NCBI RefSeq assembly: GCF_003732705.1 | Contig: NZ_MOBR01000041.1 | Location: forward strand, 267,359-331,358 | DNA from: Pseudomonas frederiksbergensis | GTDB lineage: Bacteria > Pseudomonadota > Gammaproteobacteria > Pseudomonadales > Pseudomonadaceae | DNA: 64,000 bases | Direction: 5' to 3' | Part shown: one piece after another, positions 35,128 to 42,512 of the stretch | Position numbering within the stretch: position 1 is the first letter of the stretch | Layout of the letters: each line of letters starts with the position of its first letter | Translations under genes and position numbers: made by a program | The notes under the pieces: model-generated | Seen by the model: only the letters and a program-made list of their open reading frames with translations | What the model was told of the DNA's origin: nothing | The model's database searches: none

Positions 35128-35544
35128 ATGAACATCTGCGGCATCGAAATCAAAGGCAGCGAAGCGATCATCGCCGTGGCCTCGCTCGACGGTCAGGCAC
35201 TGAGCCACGTCGCCCTGGCCACCAAGAAAATCGCTCTGGACGATGACGACGAAGCCGCGAACGTGAAAGTCTTCGCCGCTCAGGTGGCGTCTTTTGTACG
35301 TGAGAATTCCATTGACCGGATTGCGATCAAGAAACGCAGCAAGAAGGGTGAATTCGCTGGTGGGCCGACCACATTCAAGATCGAGGGGATTTTTCAGCTG
35401 CTGGAGAATTGCGAGGTGACGCTGTTGTCGCCGCAGACGATCAATGCCCAGGCCAAAAAGCACAATTTTGAACTGCCGGGGACGCTGAACAAGTATCAGC
35501 ATGAGGCTTATAAAGCGGCGTGTTCGGCGTTGATGAAGAAGTAA
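35128..35544 (+). CDS. DUF3010 family protein
   Basis: A 138-residue protein with the look of the DUF3010 family (NICGIEIKGSEAIIAV at the N-terminus, then RIAIKKRSKKGEFAGGPTTFKIEG and LPGTLNKYQHEAYKAA). The beginning resembles the ribonuclease-H-like fold with an acidic residue on the first strand, but activity is unproven. It follows the XRE gene by 33 bases with AAGGAA before the ATG. A REPIN begins 11 bases after the stop. Confidence 0.85.
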   Translation: MNICGIEIKGSEAIIAVASLDGQALSHVALATKKIALDDDDEAANVKVFAAQVASFVRENSIDRIAIKKRSKKGEFAGGPTTFKIEGIFQLLENCEVTLLSPQTINAQAKKHNFELPGTLNKYQHEAYKAACSALMKK

Positions 35545-35555
35545 AGCCCTCCACT

Positions 35556-35668
35556 GATCGTTCCCACGCTCTGCGTGGGAATGCATCCCGTGACGCTCTG
35601 CGTCACATCCCGAAGCGGAACGCGGAGCGTCCCTGGCAGCATTCCCACGCAGAGCGTGGGAACGATCA
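35556..35668. repeat. REPIN between DUF3010 gene and cdhR
   Basis: A complete REPIN lies between two convergent genes. Its last bases (GATCA) overlap the cdhR stop codon, so the repeat itself supplies the TGA. Confidence 0.92.
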
Positions 35669-36610
35669 TGCCTTGGCAGTACGCCGGTCTTCCCGCGGAC
35701 ACCGCTCAAACTTCGCCCGATAGCTGCGGGTGAAATACGACGGCGATTCAAACCCGCAGGCAATGCTCACTTCCAGCACGCTCATATCCGTCTGACGCAG
35801 CAATTGCCGCGCCTTCTCCAGCCGTAGCCGTAGATAAAAATTGCTCGGCGTATCGTTCAGGTGCAGGCGAAACAACCGCTCCAGTTGCCGCCGGGTCACT
35901 TTGATCGATTCCGCCAAGGCCAACGTGCTCAGCGGCGGTTCGCTGTGTTGTTCCATCTCGCCGATCACATGCACCAGCTTCTTGTTGCTGATGCCATAGC
36001 GCGTGGCGACTTCCATGCGTTGGTGGTCTTTGCGCGGGCGGATGCGGCCGAGTACGAATTGTTCGCTGACCTGGATCGCCAGTTCCGGGCCGTGGGCCTG
36101 GCCGATGAGGTCGAGCATCAGGTCGATGGACGCGGTGCCGCCGGCGGAGGTGATGCGCCGACGGTCGATCTCGAACAGTTCTTGGGTAACGCTGAGCTGT
36201 GGATAGGACTCCTTGAACGCGTCGATGGCTTCCCAGTGCAGGGTCAGGCGATGGCCGTCGAGCAGGCCGGCTTCGGCGAGGACGAAGCTGCCGGTGTCGA
36301 TGGCGCCGAGGGTCACGCCTTCGTTGTCCAGTCGGCGCAGCCAGTGTTCCAGGGCCGGGGTGGCGAATTTCAGCGGCTCGAAACCGGCGACTACCAGCAG
36401 CGTCGCGCCTTTCTTCAGCGGTTCCAGCGCCGCGTCGGCGTTGACCGACATGCCGTTGCTGGCCAATACCGCGCCGCCGTCAGCACTTAATACATGCCAG
36501 CGATACAGCTCGCCGCGAAAGCGATTGGCGACCCGCAGCGGCTCGATGGCCGAGATAAACCCGATGGCCGAGAAACCCGGCATCAACATGAAGTAGAAAT
36601 CCTGGGACAT
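35666..36610 (-). CDS. cdhR: Carnitine catabolism regulator, AraC family
   Basis: A 314-residue transcription activator. The N-terminal half is a DJ-1/PfpI (class I glutamine amidotransferase-like) sensor domain (MLMPGFSAIGFISAIEPLRVANRF). The C-terminal half has two AraC-type helix-turn-helix motifs (TRRQLERLFRLHLNDTPS and VSIACGFESPSYFTRSYRAKF). It is divergent from caiX, the first gene of the carnitine operon, as in P. aeruginosa, where CdhR activates carnitine genes. The start at 36610 (MSQDFYFMLMPGFS) was chosen by domain start; the Shine-Dalgarno is weak. The C-terminus ends in REPIN sequence. Confidence 0.92.
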   Translation of the reverse strand: MSQDFYFMLMPGFSAIGFISAIEPLRVANRFRGELYRWHVLSADGGAVLASNGMSVNADAALEPLKKGATLLVVAGFEPLKFATPALEHWLRRLDNEGVTLGAIDTGSFVLAEAGLLDGHRLTLHWEAIDAFKESYPQLSVTQELFEIDRRRITSAGGTASIDLMLDLIGQAHGPELAIQVSEQFVLGRIRPRKDHQRMEVATRYGISNKKLVHVIGEMEQHSEPPLSTLALAESIKVTRRQLERLFRLHLNDTPSNFYLRLRLEKARQLLRQTDMSVLEVSIACGFESPSYFTRSYRAKFERCPREDRRTAKA

Positions 36611-36695
36611 GGAGCGCACTCGATAGGCGGGTAACGTGAGGGCGGGTAGCGTGTGGACGTTGATACGCCACTTGTCGATGGCATTCAAGAGGTCA

Positions 36696-36730
36696 GGTCG
36701 CTGCAGTGCAAGAGCTGGTCGCCGCAGTGC
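36696..36730. promoter_or_regulatory. Direct-repeat operator between cdhR and caiX
   Basis: Two copies of GGTCGCxGCAGTGC (36696-36709 and 36717-36730) match at 13 of 14 positions and are exactly 21 bases apart, centred about 108 bases before the caiX ATG. The arrangement is that of an AraC-family dimer site, so it is probably bound by CdhR or GbdR. Confidence 0.6.
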
Positions 36731-36820
36731 GCTTTCACGGGGGCATTGCTGCGTAACTTGGTCATCACCGGCGCACGAAGATGCCGGGACCCACAATAAC
36801 GACCTGCCGAGGAACCCACC

Positions 36821-37765
36821 ATGAAACGACTGATCAGCAGCTGTGTTCTTGCACTCAGCGGTACCGCTTTATTGAGCGCCAGTGCCATGGCCGCCGACCC
36901 CGCCGCGTGCCAGAACGTGCGCATGGGTGTAGTGAACTGGACCGATGTGATCGCCACCAGCGCCATGACTCAGGTATTGCTCGATGGCCTCGGCTACAAC
37001 ACCAAACAAACCAGCGCCTCCCAGCAAATCATCTTCGCCGGGATCCGCGACCAGCGCCTGGACATGTTCCTGGGCTACTGGAACCCGCTGATGACCCAGA
37101 CCATCACCCCGTTCGTCGATGGCAAACAAGTCAAAGTGCTTGAAGCACCGAGCCTGAAAGACGCCCGTGCCACCCTCGCCGTCCCGACTTACCTCGCCGA
37201 CAAGGGCCTGAAAACCTTCGCCGATATCGCCAAGTTCGAAAAAGAACTGGGCGGCAAGATCTACGGCATCGAGCCTGGCTCGGGCGCCAACACCCAGATC
37301 AAGGAAATGATCGCCAAGAACCAGTTTGGCCTCGGCAAGTTCCAGTTGGTCGAGTCCAGTGAAGCCGGGATGCTCTCGGCGGTAACCCGCGCCACCAAGC
37401 GCAACGAAGCCATCGTGTTCTTCGGCTGGGCGCCGCACCCGATGAACGTCAACGTGAAGATGACTTACCTCACCGGCAGCGAAGACGCCCTGGGCCCGAA
37501 TGAAGGCATGGCTACAGTCTGGACCGTCACCGCACCGAACTACGCCCAGCAATGCCCGAACGTCAGCCGTTTGCTGAGCAACCTGACTTATACCGCCGAA
37601 GACGAGAGCCGGATGATGCAGCCGTTGCTGGATCACAAGGACGCTTTCGAATCGGCCAAGCAATGGCTGAAAGATCACCCGCAAGACAAGCAACGCTGGC
37701 TCGAAGGTGTGACGACTTTCGATGGCAAACCAGCGGCTGAAAACCTGTCATTGACCAGTAAATAA
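36821..37765 (+). CDS. caiX: L-carnitine substrate-binding protein
   Basis: A 314-residue periplasmic binding protein of the choline/betaine (OpuAC, ProX-like) type with signal peptide ending ASAMAADP. It resembles CbcX encoded at 45955 (shared KIYGIEPG, VESSEAGMLS, FLGWAPHPMN-like FFGWAPHPMN). No permease or ATPase gene lies here; in P. aeruginosa CaiX delivers carnitine to the shared CbcWV transporter core. It opens the carnitine operon and is divergent from cdhR. Confidence 0.93.
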   Translation: MKRLISSCVLALSGTALLSASAMAADPAACQNVRMGVVNWTDVIATSAMTQVLLDGLGYNTKQTSASQQIIFAGIRDQRLDMFLGYWNPLMTQTITPFVDGKQVKVLEAPSLKDARATLAVPTYLADKGLKTFADIAKFEKELGGKIYGIEPGSGANTQIKEMIAKNQFGLGKFQLVESSEAGMLSAVTRATKRNEAIVFFGWAPHPMNVNVKMTYLTGSEDALGPNEGMATVWTVTAPNYAQQCPNVSRLLSNLTYTAEDESRMMQPLLDHKDAFESAKQWLKDHPQDKQRWLEGVTTFDGKPAAENLSLTSK

Positions 37766-37785
37766 ACCCGATTGAACCACCGAAT

Positions 37786-37805
37786 CGCAGCCCACACGGG
37801 CTGCG
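37786..37805. other. Intercistronic hairpin after caiX
   Basis: Perfect eight-base-pair stem CGCAGCCC/GGGCTGCG with an ACAC loop and no T tract, 20 bases after the caiX stop. It may protect the caiX message or reduce read-through to the enzymes. Confidence 0.5.
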
Positions 37806-37862
37806 AACGGAATCATCACGCCTGAGCCACACCTAAATTCTCGCCTGTAAGGAACCCGCCTA

Positions 37863-38750
37863 ATGAACCACGACGTCATCATCACCTGCGCACTCACCGG
37901 TGCTGGCGACACGACCGCCAGAAGCCCACATGTGCCGGTCACCCCGAAACAAATCGCGGCCGCCGCCGTGGAAGCCGCCAAGGCCGGCGCCACGGTGGTC
38001 CATTGCCACGTTCGCGATCCCGAAACCGGCAAGTTCAGCCGTGACGTGGCGCTGTACCGCGAAGTGATGGAGCGTATCCGCGAGGCGGACGTGGACATCA
38101 TCGTCAACCTCACCGCCGGCATGGGCGGCGACCTGGAAATCGGCGGCGGCGAGAACCCGATGGAGTTCGGCCCGAACACCGATCTGGTCGGCCCGCTGAC
38201 CCGCCTGGCCCACGTTGAAGCCCTGCTGCCGGAAATCTGCACCCTGGATTGCGGCACCCTGAACTTCGGCGACGGCGACACGATTTACGTGTCGACTCCG
38301 GCGCAGCTGCGGGCTGGCGCCAAACGCATTCAAGAGCTGGGCGTGAAGGCCGAGCTGGAAATCTTCGACACCGGTCACCTGTGGTTCGCCAAGCAGATGA
38401 TCAAGGAAGGCTTGCTCGACAACCCGCTGTTCCAACTGTGCCTGGGTATCCCGTGGGGCGCGCCGGCCGATACCACCACCATGAAAGCCATGGTCGACAA
38501 CCTGCCGGCCGATGCGGTCTGGGCCGGGTTCGGCATTGGTCGCATGCAAATGCCCATGGCCGCACAAGCGGTGCTGCTGGGCGGCAACGTGCGGGTCGGG
38601 CTGGAAGACAACCTGTGGCTGGACAAAGGCGTACTGGCGACCAACGGCCAACTGGTCGAACGCGCCAGCGAAATCCTCAGCCGCCTCGGCGCCCGCGTCC
38701 TGACCCCAGCCGAAGGCCGGGCAAAAATGGGCCTGACCAAGCGCGGCTAA
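37863..38750 (+). CDS. cdhC: 3-dehydrocarnitine cleavage enzyme (BKACE family)
   Basis: A 295-residue zinc-dependent beta-keto acid cleavage enzyme. It condenses 3-dehydrocarnitine with acetyl-CoA and splits it to betainyl-CoA and acetoacetate. Family signatures include TCALTGAGDT, the zinc-binding VVHCHVRDPETG and the GAPADTTTMKAMV region. It sits between caiX and cdhA, the order found in P. aeruginosa. The ATG at 37863 follows AAGGAACCCGCCTA. Confidence 0.93.
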   Translation: MNHDVIITCALTGAGDTTARSPHVPVTPKQIAAAAVEAAKAGATVVHCHVRDPETGKFSRDVALYREVMERIREADVDIIVNLTAGMGGDLEIGGGENPMEFGPNTDLVGPLTRLAHVEALLPEICTLDCGTLNFGDGDTIYVSTPAQLRAGAKRIQELGVKAELEIFDTGHLWFAKQMIKEGLLDNPLFQLCLGIPWGAPADTTTMKAMVDNLPADAVWAGFGIGRMQMPMAAQAVLLGGNVRVGLEDNLWLDKGVLATNGQLVERASEILSRLGARVLTPAEGRAKMGLTKRG

Positions 38751-38767
38751 ACCCCTCAAACACATAA

Positions 38768-38866
38768 CCTGTAGGAGCGAGGCTTGCCCGCGAAGGCGGC
38801 ATTCCTGCCGGAAGAGATCCGTCGGATGTACCGGCCTCTTCGCGGGCAAGCCTCGCTCTTACAGGG
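38768..38866. repeat. Paired REP element between cdhC and cdhA
   Basis: Inverted units of TAGGAGCGAGGCTTGCCCGC with a 32-base interior fill most of the 142-base spacer inside the carnitine operon. Confidence 0.85.
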
Positions 38867-38892
38867 ATCACCAAAATTCTTAGGAAGTCGCC

Positions 38893-39858
38893 ATGAGCTT
38901 TATCACCGAAATCAAAACCTTCGCCGCGCTGGGCAGCGGTGTCATCGGCAGCGGCTGGGTCTCCCGCGCCCTCGCCCATGGCTTGGACGTGGTGGCCTGG
39001 GACCCGGCGCCCGGTGCCGAAGCAGCCCTGCGCAAGCGTGTCGCGAATGCCTGGGGCGCGCTGGAGAAACAAGGCCTGGCGCCCGGTGCCTCGCAAGATC
39101 GCCTGCGCTTTGTCGCGACCATTGAAGAATGCGTGCGCGATGCGGATTTCATCCAGGAAAGTGCCCCGGAACGTCTGGAGCTGAAACTGGAATTGCACGG
39201 CAAAATCAGCGCGGCGGCCAAGCCCAATGCACTGATCGGTTCCAGCACCTCGGGGCTGTTGCCAAGCGAATTCTATGAAGGCTCGACCCACCCGGAACGC
39301 TGCGTGGTCGGGCATCCGTTCAACCCGGTTTATCTGTTGCCATTGGTAGAAGTGGTCGGCGGCAAGAATACCGCGCCAGAGGCGATTCAAGCGGCGATCA
39401 AAGTCTACGAATCCTTGGGCATGCGCCCGTTGCATGTGCGCAAGGAAGTGCCGGGGTTTATCGCCGACCGTTTGCTCGAAGCGTTGTGGCGTGAGGCGCT
39501 GCACCTGGTCAACGACGGCGTGGCGACCACCGGCGAAATCGATGACGCGATTCGCTTCGGCGCGGGCCTGCGCTGGTCGTTCATGGGCACGTTCCTGACC
39601 TACACCCTGGCGGGCGGCGATGCGGGTATGCGGCACTTTATGGCGCAATTCGGCCCGGCGTTGCAGTTGCCTTGGACGTATCTACCGGCACCGGAGCTGA
39701 CCGACAAATTGATTGATGATGTGGTGGATGGCACCGCAGAGCAGTTGGGCACCCACAGCATCTCGGCGCTGGAGCGCTATCGTGATGATTGCCTGCTGGC
39801 GGTGCTGGAGGCGGTGAAGACCACCAAAGAGAAGCATGGGATGGCGTTTGCCGACTGA
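38893..39858 (+). CDS. cdhA: L-carnitine dehydrogenase
   Basis: A 321-residue NAD-dependent 3-hydroxyacyl-CoA-dehydrogenase-like enzyme oxidising L-carnitine to 3-dehydrocarnitine. The Rossmann motif is ALGSGVIGSGW (residues 12-22), and SSTSGLLPSEF, VGHPFNPVYLLPLVEVV and EVPGFIADRLLEALWREAL are typical of the family. The ATG at 38893 follows TAGGAAGTCGCC. Length is normal. The homologous gene is also called lcdH. Confidence 0.95.
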   Translation: MSFITEIKTFAALGSGVIGSGWVSRALAHGLDVVAWDPAPGAEAALRKRVANAWGALEKQGLAPGASQDRLRFVATIEECVRDADFIQESAPERLELKLELHGKISAAAKPNALIGSSTSGLLPSEFYEGSTHPERCVVGHPFNPVYLLPLVEVVGGKNTAPEAIQAAIKVYESLGMRPLHVRKEVPGFIADRLLEALWREALHLVNDGVATTGEIDDAIRFGAGLRWSFMGTFLTYTLAGGDAGMRHFMAQFGPALQLPWTYLPAPELTDKLIDDVVDGTAEQLGTHSISALERYRDDCLLAVLEAVKTTKEKHGMAFAD

Positions 39859-39876
39859 TAGTGATCGGCTTGAGAT

Positions 39877-40045
39877 CCACCCCCTCACCCTAACCCTCTC
39901 CCCAAATGGGCGAGGGGACTGACCGAGGTGTTTATTCGAAATACTGCGACCTGATAACTCGAGTCGAACTCAGGCTTTGAAAAGCATGGAGATCTGCTCC
40001 CTTTCCCCCTCTCCCCTCTTGGGAGAGGGCTGGGGTGAGGGGTGG
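39877..40045. repeat. MITE-like palindromic element, copy D
   Basis: Fourth copy of the family, inserted in the carnitine operon between cdhA and cdhB. Left end CCACCCCCTCACCC, right end complementary; the interior matches copy A and copy C. Confidence 0.8.
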
Positions 40046-40081
40046 ATTCTGAAACTACCACCAGCAACCGGACCTCACACC

Positions 40082-40558
40082 ATGCCCACCCTCACCACCT
40101 ACCAAACCAAAATCATCCCTGACTGGGTCGATTACAACGGCCACTTGCGCGATGCCTTCTACCTGCTGATTTTCAGCTACGCCACCGACGCGCTAATGGA
40201 TCGTCTGGGCATGGACAGCAACAACCGCGAAGCCAGCGGCAACTCGTTGTTCACCCTCGAACTGCACCTCAACTACCTGCACGAAGTGAAGCTCGACGCC
40301 GACGTTGAAGTGCACACCCAAATCATCGCCCACGACAGCAAGCGCCTGCACCTCTACCACAGCCTGCATCTGGTCGGCGGTGACAAGGCGCTGGCCGGCA
40401 ACGAGCAAATGCTGCTGCACGTCGACCTCGCCGGCCCGCGCTCCGCGCCGTTCAGCGAAGACACCTTGAGCAAGCTGCAAGCCATCGTCGCCGAGCAAAC
40501 CGACCTGCCTACCCCTGATTACATTGGCCGAGTGATCGCACTGCCCCCAAAAAAATAA
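40082..40558 (+). CDS. cdhB: Betainyl-CoA thioesterase
   Basis: A 158-residue hot-dog-fold thioesterase. It hydrolyses the betainyl-CoA made by CdhC to glycine betaine. The 4-hydroxybenzoyl-CoA-thioesterase-like motif PDWVDYNGHLRDAFYLLIF carries the likely catalytic Asp. The ATG at 40082 (MPTLTTYQTK) is where homologues begin; the longer frame upstream is translated repeat. It precedes the hydroxylase gene by 13 bases. Confidence 0.9.
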   Translation: MPTLTTYQTKIIPDWVDYNGHLRDAFYLLIFSYATDALMDRLGMDSNNREASGNSLFTLELHLNYLHEVKLDADVEVHTQIIAHDSKRLHLYHSLHLVGGDKALAGNEQMLLHVDLAGPRSAPFSEDTLSKLQAIVAEQTDLPTPDYIGRVIALPPKK

Positions 40559-40571
40559 CAAGGAGATCGCC

Positions 40572-41735
40572 ATGAACACCGCCGCCGCTTTTGCCGACTT
40601 CCGCACCTATCCGTTGATCAGCGCGTTAACCGCCGTGCAAACCCTGGCGGACCGAGTCCAGGTGACCTGGGCCGATGGCCGCGTCAGCCCCTTTCATCAC
40701 CAATGGCTGCGGGACAACTGCCCGTGCCCGCTGTGTGTCTACAGCGTGACCCGCGAACAAGTGCTGGAAATTGTCGATGTCGCGGAAGATCTGACACCCA
40801 ATGCGGCCCAAATCGATACGGAGGGTTGCCTCCATGTCGATTGGCAAGACGGCCACCTCAGCCGCTTCGACCCGGGCTGGTTGCGCGCCCATGCCTACGA
40901 CGACGAATCCCGTGCCGAACGACGGGCCGGCAAACCCAAATCCAGACTGTGGCACAGCGATTTGCAGTTGCCGGTTTTCGACTATCAAGCCCTGATGAAC
41001 GACAACAACGCGTTGCTGCAATGGCTGCTGGCAGTGCGGGATATCGGCCTGACCCAGGTTCGCGGCGTGCCCACCGAGCCCGGTTCGTTGAAGCTGATCG
41101 CCCAGCGGATTTCGTTTATCCGCGAGAGCAATTTCGGCGTGCTGTTCAACGTGCAATCCAAGGCCGATGCCGACAGCAACGCCTACACCGCATTCAACCT
41201 GCCGCTGCACAGCGACCTGCCGACCCGAGAGCTGCAACCGGGGCTGCAATTTCTGCATTGTCTGGTCAACGACGCCGAGGGTGGCGAGAGTATTTTCGTT
41301 GACGGTTTTGCCATCGCCGAGGCGCTGCGGCTGGAAAGTCCGGAGTCGTTCCGGGCTTTGTGCGAAATCCCTGTGGAATTCCGCAACAAAGACCGCCACA
41401 GCGACTATCGCTGCCTGGCGCCGATCATCGCGCTGGATGCGTTGGGGCAAGTGTCGGAAATTCGCATGGCGAACTTTCTGCGCGGGCCGTTTGATGCTTC
41501 GATCGACGACATGCCCACGCTCTATCGGGCGTATCGGCGGTTTATTGCCATGACCCGCGAGGCACGGTTTCGGGTGATGACTCGGCTCAAACCGGGTGAA
41601 ATGTGGTGCTTCGACAACCGCCGCACCCTGCATGCGCGCAATGCGTTCGATCCTGCTACTGGCGCCCGGCATTTCCAGGGGTGTTATGTGGATCGGGATG
41701 AGCTGTTGTCGCGGATTTTGGTGTTGCAACGGTAG
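40572..41735 (+). CDS. Gamma-butyrobetaine dioxygenase
   Basis: A 387-residue Fe(II)/2-oxoglutarate-dependent oxygenase that hydroxylates gamma-butyrobetaine to L-carnitine. An N-terminal zinc-binding domain has WLRDNCPCPLC; the C-terminal TauD-like domain has the iron motif LHSDLPTRELQPG (His-x-Asp) and the distal His in RRTLHARNAF. The closest known bacterial enzyme is from Pseudomonas sp. AK1. Its position at the end of the carnitine operon lets the cell feed gamma-butyrobetaine into the same pathway. The ATG follows AAGGAGATCGCC. Confidence 0.92.
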   Translation: MNTAAAFADFRTYPLISALTAVQTLADRVQVTWADGRVSPFHHQWLRDNCPCPLCVYSVTREQVLEIVDVAEDLTPNAAQIDTEGCLHVDWQDGHLSRFDPGWLRAHAYDDESRAERRAGKPKSRLWHSDLQLPVFDYQALMNDNNALLQWLLAVRDIGLTQVRGVPTEPGSLKLIAQRISFIRESNFGVLFNVQSKADADSNAYTAFNLPLHSDLPTRELQPGLQFLHCLVNDAEGGESIFVDGFAIAEALRLESPESFRALCEIPVEFRNKDRHSDYRCLAPIIALDALGQVSEIRMANFLRGPFDASIDDMPTLYRAYRRFIAMTREARFRVMTRLKPGEMWCFDNRRTLHARNAFDPATGARHFQGCYVDRDELLSRILVLQR

Positions 41736-41751
41736 ACCGCGTTATCGTTCA

Positions 41752-41848
41752 TTCGCGGGCAAGCCTCGCTCCTACAGGATTGATGTCGGTCGCGATTTTT
41801 CGATACGACGCTATCCCTGTAGGAGCGAGGCTTGCCCGCGAAGGCGCC
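41752..41848. repeat. Paired REP element
   Basis: Inverted GCGGGCAAGCCTCGCTCC units just after the dioxygenase gene, with a 45-base interior. It may serve as the 3' end structure of the carnitine operon, since no terminator with a T tract on the plus strand is visible. Confidence 0.85.
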
Positions 41849-41883
41849 ATCCCAGACGACACATCTCCTCCTGATTCCCAGGC

Positions 41884-42023
41884 AAAAAAAAGCCCCGATC
41901 AAGCCGTGACAGGATCGGGGCACAAGGTACTGTTGAGGAGCCGTTGCGCGAGGGTGACCAAACCTTCGTGAGCCAGCTGAATCCAGTGTGCCTACTCCCC
42001 TTCGCGGCAAGTTAGCCGAAAAC
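41884..42023 (-). ncRNA. Candidate small RNA of about 140 nt
   Basis: On the minus strand a strong intrinsic terminator (stem GCCCCGATC/GATCGGGGC at 41892-41921, then eight Ts to 41884) lies about 140 bases downstream of a plausible sigma-70 promoter (42030-42057), with no open frame between them. The stretch contains short GGA-bearing loops and no repeat sequence. I do not recognise the RNA. An alternative is that the terminator simply ends the gbdR transcript, which runs in the same direction and would pass antisense through the small gene at 42131. Confidence 0.45.
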
Positions 42024-42029
42024 GACCTG

Positions 42030-42057
42030 TTCATAGGTATCGCGGCCATTGCGACAA
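42030..42057 (-). promoter_or_regulatory. Putative sigma-70 promoter of the candidate sRNA
   Basis: Read on the minus strand, TTGTCG (42057-42052) and TATGAA (42035-42030) are separated by 16 bases, each matching four of six consensus positions. The start would be near 42023. Confidence 0.35.
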
Positions 42058-42130
42058 ATCGTCCTTGCCGCCACTCCCGGCCCCTACCAGAATCGAGCCA
42101 CGACACCGTTCCCTGAAGAAGGATTGCGTC

Positions 42131-42388
42131 ATGATGCACGCCGATTTGATTGACCAGGAAGACCTGTTGGGCCTGCTGCTGTCGCTGGGTTTCCAAGTGC
42201 CGAACGGCTCCACAGCCGAGCAGGCTTGCGAGTGCGCTGTGCGAGGTTTGAACAATGAGCGGGCGATGATCCTGCGAACCATGGTCAAGCAGATGTACAC
42301 CAGCAGCGCGACCATCCTGCCGGCCGTGCGCCAGGCGATCGACAAGCAATTGTTGCCTGCATTGGCGGAGTATCAGCAGAAGGCGTAG
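42131..42388 (+). CDS. Conserved-looking small protein of unknown function
   Basis: An 85-residue soluble, mostly helical protein (MMHADLIDQEDLLGLLLSLG...QQKA) with no signal peptide or known motif. The ATG at 42131 has GAAGGA seven bases upstream and a second ATG follows directly. It lies between the carnitine operon and gbdR, convergent with gbdR; a REPIN begins 12 bases after its stop. A good ribosome-binding site and gene-like composition support it being real. Confidence 0.7.
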   Translation: MMHADLIDQEDLLGLLLSLGFQVPNGSTAEQACECAVRGLNNERAMILRTMVKQMYTSSATILPAVRQAIDKQLLPALAEYQQKA

Positions 42389-42399
42389 AGCCCACCAGT

Positions 42400-42508
42400 G
42401 ATCGTTCCCACGCTCTGCGTGGGAATGCAGCCAGGGACGCTCCGCGTCCCCAAAGGCCGAACGCGGAGCGTCCGTTGAGGCATTCCCACGCAGAGCGTGG
42501 GAACGATC
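42400..42508. repeat. REPIN between the small gene and gbdR
   Basis: A complete REPIN between convergent stop codons, 12 bases from one and five from the other. Confidence 0.92.
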
Positions 42509-42512
42509 TGTG

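Noticed and set aside
34864..35544. Type II toxin-antitoxin system formed by the XRE and DUF3010 genes
   Set aside because: The XRE protein lacks an extra antitoxin domain and the DUF3010 protein has no known toxin motif. Kept only as a low-interest cluster.
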